Positions 1 to 7,357 of a stretch of 64,000 nucleotides of DNA are shown piece after piece. The translations under genes and the position numbers were made by a program. The stretch is taken from positions 62,001 through 126,000 of the forward strand of contig CAJJCJ010000006.1 of NCBI GenBank assembly GCA_905182645.1, given 5' to 3'. The notes under the pieces are model-generated. The model made no database searches and had not been told where the DNA came from. It saw only the letters and a program-made list of their open reading frames with translations. Source of the stretch: an uncultured Sulfitobacter sp. Its GTDB lineage: Bacteria; Pseudomonadota; Alphaproteobacteria; Rhodobacterales; Rhodobacteraceae. How positions within the stretch are numbered: position 1 is the first letter of the stretch; the number at the start of each line of letters is the position of its first letter.

Positions 1-25
1 CATGAACAAAGGGGAAGCAGCCTAA
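1..25 (+). CDS. C-terminal end of an upstream gene (partial)
   Basis: The frame closing at TAA 23-25 reads M-N-K-G-E-A-A before the stop, and this stop overlaps the next start codon by one base (TAATG). Tight coupling to two ABC permease genes suggests this is the tail of the ATP-binding subunit of the same importer, but only a few codons are visible, so identity rests on context alone. Confidence 0.45.
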
Positions 26-1128
26 TGGATGCGATGCCAAAATGGGCTGATGTGGTCCTCATTCCGTTGATCAGTTTGATCTTAGCCGCGACCATATCGG
101 CGCTGGTTATCCTCGCTATTGGTGAAAGCCCCGTTGAGGCGCTGAACCTGATGGTCAAAGGCGCGCTTGGGTCGACTTACGGCTGGGGTTATACCCTGTA
201 TTACGCTACCAACTTCATCTTTACCGGACTTGCAGTATCCGTCGCATTCCACTCTCGCATGTTCAACATCGGCGGCGAAGGTCAGGCGATGGTCGGCGGC
301 TTGGGCGTAGCATTGATCTGCCTGTATGTGCCGTGGCCACATTGGTCACTGGCGCTAGTTGGCGGTATTCTCGCGGCGGCAATATTTGGCGCAGCGTGGG
401 CGGCTATTCCAGCGTTCCTTCAAGCCAAACGCGGCAGCCATATCGTGATTACGACAATCATGTTCAACTTTATCGCGGCGGCTTTGCTGAACTACCTGCT
501 TATCGGCGCATTAAAACCAAAAGGATCGATGGAACCAGCAACGGGTAAATTCCCCGAAGCAACGCACCTGCCATCGTTCCAAGACATGTTTAGCTTTGGG
601 GAAACCGCGCTATTCCGCGGCGCACCTGCAAACGTGTCATTCTTTGTGGCTGTCGTGGCTTGCTTTGCGGTCTGGGCGCTGATCTGGAAAACCAAGCTCG
701 GCTATGAAATCCGCGCATTTGGACATTCTGAATCGGCGGCGAAATATGCGGGCATCAGCCCGACCAAAATCATCATGATTTCCATGATGATCTCTGGCGG
801 ACTGGCAGGCATGATGGCCATCAACAACGTGCAAGGCGAGGCCGAACGGCTGGTCCTTAACGCGGTTGAGGGCGCGGGCTTCATCGGCATCGCCGTCGCA
901 CTTATGGGGCGCAGTCACCCGTTCGGGGTGTTCCTTGCAGCGCTGCTGTTTGGGTTTTTGTACCAAGGCGGCGCAGAGCTGGCACTCTGGACGAAAATTC
1001 CACGCGAAATGATCGTCGTTATCCAAGCCCTCGTGATCCTGTTCACAGGCGCGCTTGATGACATGGTACGGGCACCGCTGGAACGGGTGTTCCTTGCCCT
1101 CAAACGCCGTAAACGGAAGGCAGCTTAA
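25..1128 (+). CDS. ABC transporter permease, nucleoside/simple-sugar (BmpA-associated) type
   Basis: A 367-residue inner-membrane protein with about eight to ten hydrophobic segments. The stretch FNIGGEGQAMVGG near residue 80 is the signature of the branched-chain/ribose permease family (BPD_transp_2), subgroup that works with BMP-family lipoproteins to import nucleosides or simple sugars. The C-terminus is basic (KRRKRKAA). The start at 25 has a GGGGAAG ribosome binding site inside the preceding gene. It overlaps the next permease gene by one base, so the two should form a heteromeric channel. The exact substrate cannot be read from the sequence; purine nucleosides are a reasonable guess, and deoD lies about 12 kb away. 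Confidence 0.9.
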   Translation: MDAMPKWADVVLIPLISLILAATISALVILAIGESPVEALNLMVKGALGSTYGWGYTLYYATNFIFTGLAVSVAFHSRMFNIGGEGQAMVGGLGVALICLYVPWPHWSLALVGGILAAAIFGAAWAAIPAFLQAKRGSHIVITTIMFNFIAAALLNYLLIGALKPKGSMEPATGKFPEATHLPSFQDMFSFGETALFRGAPANVSFFVAVVACFAVWALIWKTKLGYEIRAFGHSESAAKYAGISPTKIIMISMMISGGLAGMMAINNVQGEAERLVLNAVEGAGFIGIAVALMGRSHPFGVFLAALLFGFLYQGGAELALWTKIPREMIVVIQALVILFTGALDDMVRAPLERVFLALKRRKRKAA

Positions 1129-2096
1129 TGGATCTCTTAACCGTTCTTCAAGTTCTGGACAGCACTGTCCGCCTTGCTACGCCGTTGTTGCTCGCATGTC
1201 TTGCAGGTCTTTTCTCAGAACGCGCTGGTATCTTTGATATCGGGCTCGAGGGGAAAATGCTGGCAGCTGCATTCCTGTCTGCCGCCGTTGCCTATACATC
1301 GGGGTCGGCTTGGGTCGGGCTTGGGGCTGGTATCTTTGCGTCCCTGCTGTTGTCAGGCATCCACGGGCTCGCGTCGATTACGTTCCGTGGAAACCAACTG
1401 ATCTCTGGGGTGGCGATTAACTTCTTGGCCGCAGGCATGACAGTCGTTGTCGCGCAAAGCTGGTTTGGCCAAGGCGGGCGTACACCGCAATTGTCCGGGG
1501 CCGCGCGCTTTGAACCGATCACACTGCCTTTCGCAGAAGCGCTGCGCGAAGTGCCTGTCCTAGGGCCGATCTACTATGAACTTATCTCGGGCCACACTGC
1601 ACTGGTATATATCGCGCTGCTGTTTGTGCCGCTGACTTGGTGGATATTGTTTCGCACACGGTTTGGTCTGCGCTTACGGGCGGTCGGTGAAAACCCTGCG
1701 GCGGTCGACACCGCTGGTATCTCGGTCGTCTGGCTGCGCTATATGGCTGTGCTGATCTGCGGCGTACTCTGCGGAATTGCTGGTGCCTATCTGGCGACAG
1801 CGCTGCAAGCCAGCTTCGTCAAAGACATGAGCGCAGGACGTGGTTTCATTGCGCTCGCCGCCCTGATCTTTGCCAAGTGGCGGCCGTGGCAAGCGCTGTA
1901 TTCCTGCCTGCTGTTCGGGTTCCTGCAAGCCTTTGCGCTGCGCCCCGATGTGATCCAGACTGTAGTTGGGTTTAAAGTAAACGGTCAGCTGCTTGATGTG
2001 CTGCCATACATCCTAACAGTGATCATTCTGGCAGGCTTTGTCGGCAAGGCCGTGCCGCCACGCGCCGGCGGAGAGCCCTACGTCAAAGAACGCTAA
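1128..2096 (+). CDS. ABC transporter permease, second subunit of the same importer
   Basis: A 322-residue polytopic membrane protein of the same permease family, with the conserved block FDIGLEGKMLAAAFLSA near residue 36 that parallels FNIGGEGQAMVGG in its partner. The ATG shares its A with the TAA of the upstream gene, indicating translational coupling and equal stoichiometry. It is the last gene of the operon: a long perfect hairpin follows 25 bases after the stop. As with its partner, membership of the BMP-dependent nucleoside/sugar importer class is clear but the transported compound is not. Confidence 0.9.
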   Translation: MDLLTVLQVLDSTVRLATPLLLACLAGLFSERAGIFDIGLEGKMLAAAFLSAAVAYTSGSAWVGLGAGIFASLLLSGIHGLASITFRGNQLISGVAINFLAAGMTVVVAQSWFGQGGRTPQLSGAARFEPITLPFAEALREVPVLGPIYYELISGHTALVYIALLFVPLTWWILFRTRFGLRLRAVGENPAAVDTAGISVVWLRYMAVLICGVLCGIAGAYLATALQASFVKDMSAGRGFIALAALIFAKWRPWQALYSCLLFGFLQAFALRPDVIQTVVGFKVNGQLLDVLPYILTVIILAGFVGKAVPPRAGGEPYVKER

Positions 2097-2121
2097 GGCC
2101 AAAAAACACAGACGTTATATC

Positions 2122-2167
2122 CAATGGGGCGGGAAATGCTGCATTTGCAGCATTTCCCGCCCCATTG
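2122..2167. terminator. 21-bp perfect inverted repeat, likely terminator of the ABC operon
   Basis: The left arm runs 2122-2142 and contains AATGGGGCGGGAAATGCTGC; the right arm 2147-2167 is its exact complement; the loop is ATTT. There is no strong T-run on either side, so it is not a textbook intrinsic terminator, but its position between the ABC operon and the TauE gene fits a transcription end or RNA stability element. The unusually long perfect stem is discussed as a finding. Confidence 0.6.
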
Positions 2168-2238
2168 CATTTGACATGCCACTAGGAAAGGTTTTTGGTG
2201 CAACTCATCCGCCATTCACACCTTTGCCGGGACAGCTC

Positions 2239-3156
2239 ATGCAGATTTACCTTCCTATCGCCGAAGTTTCGGTGAACGCCTTCCTATTACTTGGATTAGG
2301 TGGAATCGTGGGCGTTTTGTCCGGAATGTTTGGTGTCGGCGGCGGGTTCTTAATGACACCGCTGTTGTTCTTTATAGGCATCCCCCCTGCGGTGGCCGTG
2401 GCAACCGAAGCAAACCAAATCGTAGCATCATCATTCTCGGGCGTACTTGCGCACCTGAAACGGAAAACTGTCGATCTGCGCATGGGCACCGTGCTGCTGA
2501 TTGGCGGACTTGTTGGGGCAGCCCTCGGGGTTATTGTTTTCAACTACCTGCGGTCGCTGGGTCAAGTCGATCTGCTGGTCAAGCTTTGCTACGTTGTGTT
2601 CCTTGGGATCATCGGCGGTCTGATGTTCATCGAAAGCTGGAATGCGATCCGCAAATCCAAAAAATCAGGCGGACGGTCACCGGCGCGGCGTAAACACACA
2701 TGGCTGCATAACCTGCCATTCAAAATGAAGTTTCGGGTATCCGGCCTGTATATCTCAGTCATTCCACCACTGATCGTCGGCGTGCTTGTGGGCATTTTGG
2801 CGGCAATCATGGGCGTGGGCGGTGGGTTCATCATGGTCCCCGCGATGATCTATCTGCTGGGTATGCCGACTAAAGTGGTCGTGGGCACATCCCTGTTCCA
2901 GATCATCTTTGTCACCGCATTCACCACAATGCTGCACGCAACGACGAACTTTACCGTTGATATTGTGCTTGCGGTTCTGCTGCTTGTTGGCGGCGTCATT
3001 GGCGCACAAATCGGTACACGCATCGGCGTAAAGATGAAGGCAGAACAACTGCGCATCTGGCTCGCCGTCATGGTGTTGGCTGTCTGTATTAAGCTGGGTT
3101 TGGATCTGCTGATCCAACCAATTGAGCTTTATTCACTCGGCGAGGGAGGCCACTAA
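2239..3156 (+). CDS. Sulfite exporter TauE/SafE family membrane protein
   Basis: About 305 residues with two homologous hydrophobic halves. Each half carries a glycine-rich motif typical of TauE/SafE (GMFGVGGGFLMTPLL near residue 30 and AAIMGVGGGFIMVPAM near 195). The open frame extends further upstream, but that would overlap the ABC permease and the hairpin, so I chose the ATG at 2239. Members export sulfite, sulfoacetate or related organosulfur anions across the inner membrane. The downstream TIGR02186 gene overlaps it by one base, a pairing common in Rhodobacterales. Substrate is unproven. Confidence 0.85.
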   Translation: MQIYLPIAEVSVNAFLLLGLGGIVGVLSGMFGVGGGFLMTPLLFFIGIPPAVAVATEANQIVASSFSGVLAHLKRKTVDLRMGTVLLIGGLVGAALGVIVFNYLRSLGQVDLLVKLCYVVFLGIIGGLMFIESWNAIRKSKKSGGRSPARRKHTWLHNLPFKMKFRVSGLYISVIPPLIVGVLVGILAAIMGVGGGFIMVPAMIYLLGMPTKVVVGTSLFQIIFVTAFTTMLHATTNFTVDIVLAVLLLVGGVIGAQIGTRIGVKMKAEQLRIWLAVMVLAVCIKLGLDLLIQPIELYSLGEGGH

Positions 3157-3905
3157 TGATGCGTCTTGTATGTCTCCTGTTGCTCTTGTCCCTGCCCGCG
3201 CAGGCCGAAGAAGAAATCATCCTTGGCCTTAGCCAAAACGAAATCGACATCACTGCGACCTTTACCGGATCCGAGATCCTCCTGTTTGGTGCAATCCGGC
3301 GTGACGCACCTGTACCTGACGGCAACCTCGGGATTATTGTCACGGTTGCTGGTCCCGAAGTACCCGTGACTGTGCGGCGTAAAGAACGGCGTTTTGGTAT
3401 TTGGGTTAACGTTGACGACGTGAAAATCGCGGCAGCTCCATCATTTTATGCGGTGGCAACGTCTGCCGATTTGTCCAAAGTGCTGCGTCCCTCTGAGGAT
3501 CTCATCAACCGGATCACCATCCCTCAAGTCGTTCGGCACGTCGGCACCAATGTGCTTGATAGCCAAAGTTTTTCACGCGCATTGATGCGCATTCGGGAAG
3601 AGAACAACCAATACCAACGGCTTGAAGGGGCAGTTGCGATATCTCGTGACACCCTGTTCCAGACCCGCATTCAGATGCCAGCGAACCTGACCGAAGGGTT
3701 CTATGTCGCCAAAATATTCCTGACCCGCGACGGCAATATTGTTGACGAATATGAGACATCTATTCCAGTTAAAAAGGTTGGACTGGAAAGATGGCTTTAT
3801 AATCTCGCCCACGACAACGCATTTCTATATGGCTTGATGTCGCTCGCAATCGCGATTGCAGCAGGCTGGGGTGCATCAGCAGTATTTAGCCTTTTCCGCC
3901 GCTAG
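3156..3905 (+). CDS. TIGR02186 family membrane-anchored periplasmic protein
   Basis: A 249-residue protein with a cleavable-looking signal peptide (hydrophobic LVCLLLLLSLPAQA then EEE) and one C-terminal transmembrane helix (about 222-245) ending FSLFRR, so most of the chain should lie in the periplasm. The start is coupled to the TauE gene (TAATG) and has a GGGAGG ribosome binding site. The family is conserved in alphaproteobacteria next to TauE/SafE exporters; its biochemical role is unknown, and a partner function for the exporter is an inference from gene order. Confidence 0.8.
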   Translation: MMRLVCLLLLLSLPAQAEEEIILGLSQNEIDITATFTGSEILLFGAIRRDAPVPDGNLGIIVTVAGPEVPVTVRRKERRFGIWVNVDDVKIAAAPSFYAVATSADLSKVLRPSEDLINRITIPQVVRHVGTNVLDSQSFSRALMRIREENNQYQRLEGAVAISRDTLFQTRIQMPANLTEGFYVAKIFLTRDGNIVDEYETSIPVKKVGLERWLYNLAHDNAFLYGLMSLAIAIAAGWGASAVFSLFRR

Positions 3906-5431
3906 TCTTCGTCTAGCGACGTCAGTTCCAATGCGACTGGGGCGACATGCAGATCATCCACAGACAGGGGCATACTTGGGCGCGCCAAACGGTTGCGCAC
4001 GACCCAGCGTAGCTGTGTCTCTGCCCGCGTAATCGCAACATAGGCAAGGCGTTTCCACAGCGGCTGTCCCGCCTCCAGACGGCCCATCTTGGCTGCGATC
4101 TCAATGTCTGGCGCGAACACCTGTACCGTATCCCACTGGCTACCTTGGGCCTTGTGGATCGTCACCGCAGCACCGTGTAAAAACGTGGCACCCATCTTCG
4201 CGGCAAACGGAATGAACGGCTCTGCGTCACCCTCTTGTTCGATCTTTACAATCGACGCAGCACTGACCTGCGGGTCCTCCGCCCCCATGACATGCAAACG
4301 GCTAAATCCAGGTTTCCGGCCAGGTCCAAGGTAGATAACTTGCGCGCCCTTGATCAGACCACGGGCCTCTAGGTCTAGGCGCTTTTTGCGGTGCTTCATT
4401 GGCAATTCAATACCGTCACAGATCAACGGCTCGCCCGCCAACAACTCATCCATCGGGGCATCGAACGCCGCACGAAACGCATGAATCAACCGAATACGGG
4501 TGGCATTACGCCAGACAAGCACGGGACTGCGAGCCATCAAATCTGCCTCAACCCGCTGGGCCATCACGACACGTTCATCAACCGCAGCGGCCTCTGCTAC
4601 CAACCTCTCAAACGCATAGAAATCGATCATCGGATCAGCCAAAGCATGCGCCAGATCAAGAATCGGGCTGCCGGCATCTTGGCGGTGCACACGGCTAAGA
4701 GTTTGCACGCGCTCTGGTGGCATCGTCTCAAACACCATCCCCCCAGATGTCTGTACAGGCGGCAACTGAGCAGGATCACCAAACAACACAAGCGTCGGGA
4801 AAATCTCTTGCAGGTCCGCAAATTGCTTGGCATCCAGCATCGAACTTTCGTCAACAAAACCAATGTCCATCGGCTCTTCGCGGCGCTTCCATCCGGTAAT
4901 GAAATCAGACCCACGCAAACCCGCAGCAGCCAGCGCGGCCGGAACAGATTTATGCGTTTGATACGACGAAAACGCGCGGTCTAACGCGATGTCAGTCAGC
5001 CCTTCAATATCGGGGCGTTCGCCCTGCCCAGCCAACCATTCGGCGATTTTTTCGTATTCGGGGTCATAGACCGGTGTGTATAAAATCCGGTGGATCGTGG
5101 TGGCAGGCACGCCGTGATTACGCAAAACCGAAGCGGCCTTATTAGTCGGCGCAAGAATGGCCAAGGTGCGGCGGTCCTTGCGCTTTTTGCCCTCCCAGTC
5201 GCCCGAAATGATATCAACGCCAGCGTCTTCCAACGCTTTATAAAGGCGGGCCAAGAGCATGGTTTTACCTGACCCCGCCTTGCCGATTACGGCCATCACA
5301 GATGACGTATCCGACTGCGGCGGCATCAGCAGACTGTCGTCCAAATCAACGCCCGACAGGCGCAAGGCTGCGGCGACGCTATCCCATGCTTCGGCCTGAT
5401 CTTCAGAGAATGTAAGTAGCGTTATGCTCAT
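3902..5431 (-). CDS. SF1 DNA helicase, RecD/Dda-like (ATP-dependent)
   Basis: A 509-residue protein with a full set of superfamily 1 motifs: Walker A GKAGSGKT (50-57), TIHRILY near 112, Walker B-like VDESSML (193-199), GDPAQLPPV (218-226), LSRVHRQ (245-251), the UvrD_C_2-type VTIHKAQGSQWDTV near 436 and YVAITRAETQL near 470. It should act in DNA repair or recombination in the cytoplasm. It lacks the long N-terminal region of RecD and resembles stand-alone RecD-like/Dda helicases. It starts 39 bases after the luxI stop on the same strand, so it may be co-transcribed with the AHL locus. It overlaps TIGR02186 tail-to-tail by 4 bases. Confidence 0.85.
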   Translation of the reverse strand: MSITLLTFSEDQAEAWDSVAAALRLSGVDLDDSLLMPPQSDTSSVMAVIGKAGSGKTMLLARLYKALEDAGVDIISGDWEGKKRKDRRTLAILAPTNKAASVLRNHGVPATTIHRILYTPVYDPEYEKIAEWLAGQGERPDIEGLTDIALDRAFSSYQTHKSVPAALAAAGLRGSDFITGWKRREEPMDIGFVDESSMLDAKQFADLQEIFPTLVLFGDPAQLPPVQTSGGMVFETMPPERVQTLSRVHRQDAGSPILDLAHALADPMIDFYAFERLVAEAAAVDERVVMAQRVEADLMARSPVLVWRNATRIRLIHAFRAAFDAPMDELLAGEPLICDGIELPMKHRKKRLDLEARGLIKGAQVIYLGPGRKPGFSRLHVMGAEDPQVSAASIVKIEQEGDAEPFIPFAAKMGATFLHGAAVTIHKAQGSQWDTVQVFAPDIEIAAKMGRLEAGQPLWKRLAYVAITRAETQLRWVVRNRLARPSMPLSVDDLHVAPVALELTSLDED

Positions 5432-5470
5432 GGCTGCACAGTATCCCGCTCGCCCATCGCCTGCCAGCGG

Positions 5471-6103
5471 TTAAGCGGCCTTGCTGCGGATAACCTTATG
5501 TCCAAATGACCGCTCGAACCAATGTTTCGAAACTGCACTAGAAACACCTGCGCGGCGCAGCACGGTGGTACGGTCACCACTGCGATACGCCCACAGGCCC
5601 ACCGAAATCTTTTCACGCCCTGTGCCACTGCTGCCCAAAACATCTGGCGAAGCACCGATCATGTTATAAATTCGGACCATGCGGGCATCAAAAAACCCCA
5701 ATAGATGCGTCAGGTCAAAGGCGCGCATCAGCTCTCCTCCTGCCAACATCAGGGCGGCAGCGACATGGGTACCCGCACCCTGCGAGATGCAAAAACGGGT
5801 GCACTCCAAAATCTGTTCAAATCGCACATCGGCACCACCCAAAAATGACGGAAAATGATCATGAACCATCGTACGCCCCGAGGTTGGCAAAAATCGCATT
5901 GATCCGCCATGGCGACCGCTAGGCATTTCCCAGATCACATAAAGCGGATTCATCGCATCATATTTATCGCGCTCAAATCCATCGGCATCTACGGTCACAT
6001 CCCACTTTAGCCAATCTCGGAATTGGGCAGTAAGGTCGCGGTGCATAGTATCGCGCAAAACTGGGTACGCCGCCAATTGATCTGTGGTCAAATAACGTAA
6101 CAT
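5471..6103 (-). CDS. luxI: Acyl-homoserine-lactone synthase (LuxI family)
   Basis: A 210-residue autoinducer synthase that would make an N-acyl-homoserine lactone from acyl-ACP and S-adenosylmethionine. Conserved family positions are present: R and W in the N-terminal stretch FRDWLKWDV, the acidic pair in FERDKYDAMNP, SMRFLPT, and the E/R pair in LECTRFC. I start at 6103 rather than the upstream in-frame codon because AAGGA precedes this ATG and family members begin at this point (MLRYLTTDQ). The preceding gene is a damaged luxR in the same orientation. A 25-base palindrome sits directly upstream of the ribosome binding site. Acyl specificity cannot be predicted. Confidence 0.92.
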   Translation of the reverse strand: MLRYLTTDQLAAYPVLRDTMHRDLTAQFRDWLKWDVTVDADGFERDKYDAMNPLYVIWEMPSGRHGGSMRFLPTSGRTMVHDHFPSFLGGADVRFEQILECTRFCISQGAGTHVAAALMLAGGELMRAFDLTHLLGFFDARMVRIYNMIGASPDVLGSSGTGREKISVGLWAYRSGDRTTVLRRAGVSSAVSKHWFERSFGHKVIRSKAA

Positions 6104-6113
6104 TAGCGTTCCT

Positions 6114-6138
6114 TTCAAACTGGTTAAGCCAGTTTCAA
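6114..6138. promoter_or_regulatory. Lux-box-like imperfect palindrome upstream of luxI
   Basis: TTCAAACTGG (6114-6123), centre TTAAG, CCAGTTTCAA (6129-6138): 10-base arms with a single mismatch. Size and symmetry resemble LuxR-family operators. It ends 11 bases from the luxI start codon, so if the transcript starts upstream the site would lie inside the leader and would more likely mediate repression or attenuation than activation. Function is inferred. Confidence 0.5.
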
Positions 6139-6205
6139 GGATCGTTGGGTTGGTAAAAGGAAACATGACCGGACCGCACGGTCGTCTGAAAAATTGGTTA
6201 ACGAC

Positions 6206-6985
6206 CTAAAAGTTAACGGCTGCTGCGCTCTGTTCTTTGCGTCCAGGCCAATTACTGGCGGCAGCACGGGCGGCACCCCCAATGACAATCAACTCTTCGG
6301 ATAATGCACGGGCAACAGCATGGGTGGTGTTTAGCGCACCCAACTTAAATCGAGCACTCTCGATATACGCGCGCAAGGTATGTTCAGAAATTGAAAGCAT
6401 CTCGGCGACTTGGCTGCGGTTATACCCCATCGCCAAAAACGTCAGCGCATCGGTTTCACGCAGTGACAAGGCACGTACCGGCTCTGGGGCGCGGCCCTTT
6501 TCCAGCTTAAGCGCCTTTTCATTAAGGTAATGCGCAATAAGCAGAAGATTGCGCTGCTCAGCTTGCGTGAATACCGACCACGCATCGTCATCTGTAGTGT
6601 GGGACACCGTGAATAACGCAAACTGGCCATTTGGGCCGCGAATTGGGATCGTGAACCCTTGATTACCAATGCCATGGTCAATCGCATCTTTGCGAAATGC
6701 ACGCGCCGCCCGCGATGACCAATCTAGGCGTTTCAAATCTACCAGATGAAAGCGTTGGAAGCTCCCTGATACGACGGGGTCAATCCGCAAGTAGTCCTTA
6801 TCCACATAGTGCTGCACCCATTTTGGGTCATAGGTGCCAAAGCCGTATTGCTCGCCGTCTGCGCTGACCCAATGATACACAACGTGGTCATCCTTAAGCG
6901 CGTCGCTCAGGCCGACAATCAGATCTTAAAGCTGCTCAAGTGCGTCTGCCTTCTCCAACTTGGACAAAAAGTGATCGAGTTTCAG
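6206..6985 (-). pseudogene. luxR: LuxR-family AHL receptor gene with an in-frame TAA near its 5' end
   Basis: The open part (6206-6880, 224 codons from a GTG) encodes an autoinducer-binding domain followed by a LuxR/GerE helix-turn-helix (LSLRETDALTFLAMG ... LGALNTTHAVARAL). All six classic ligand-pocket residues are recognisable (W and Y in KWVQHYV, DP in RIDPVV, W in DWSS, G in NQGFTIP and in RGPNG). The same frame continues upstream as LKLDHFLSKLEKADALEQL, stop (6926-6928), DLIVGLSDALKDDHV, which looks like the normal N-terminus of the family. The first codon of that stretch is CTG at 6983-6985 after GAGGAGAG, where an ATG would be expected. The gene is therefore either inactive or makes a receptor lacking about 35 residues from GTG 6880. 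It lies directly upstream of luxI in the usual luxR-luxI order. Confidence 0.75.
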
Positions 6986-7151
6986 CTGTCTCTCCTCGCA
7001 CCGGCATCGGCGCCCCTAAGGTCATCTGGCTTACCTCCGCTTGCGCAACGAGGGTCGCATCATCCAATTACGCCGCCAGCAATGGCAGTTCATTTTTATG
7101 AGCGAAACTGCGTAGGACAGCGAGCACGTCGATGATCCAATCGTTTCCCAC
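6936..7151 (-). pseudogene. Small conserved ORF upstream of luxR, interrupted by TAA
   Basis: A GTG start at 7149-7151 follows GGAGG (7158-7162) with 6-base spacing. It reads GNDWIIDVLAVLRSFAHKN then ELPLLAA, a TAA at 7068-7070, and continues in frame LDDATLVAQAEVSQMTLG to a TGA at 6936-6938, giving 71 codons without the internal stop. From memory, rhodobacteral luxR genes are often preceded by a roughly 70-residue protein of this pattern (W-I-x-x-V-L-x-D-L then L-x-A-L-A-E-Q-L-D-D), in which the stop position is Gln. Its end overlaps the luxR reading frame, implying translational coupling in the ancestor. Function unknown. Confidence 0.6.
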
Positions 7152-7289
7152 AATCAACCTCCAATGGTTTAATTAATGAAACGTTAACAACCTATGATAG
7201 CATCAAATTAGTTAACCAAATACTCGCCCGTTTACCTCCCCCATAAACAGGGGGGCGCATTTCAAGAAACTATTGAAACTGGGCAATCC

Positions 7290-7330
7290 AAAGAAAAACC
7301 GGCGTAACCCTGTCAACAAGGCACACCGGT
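7290..7330 (-). terminator. Intrinsic terminator of ccr
   Basis: On the minus strand ACCGGTGTGCC pairs with GGGTTACGCCGGT (one bulge, two G-U pairs), followed by TTTTTCTTT. It lies 28 bases beyond the ccr stop codon. Confidence 0.7.
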
Positions 7331-7357
7331 CATGTTGCCGATCCGTTCGCAGTTTGG

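Noticed and set aside
2038-2238. N-terminal extension of the TauE gene
   Set aside because: It crosses the ABC permease end and the long hairpin; no conserved residues.
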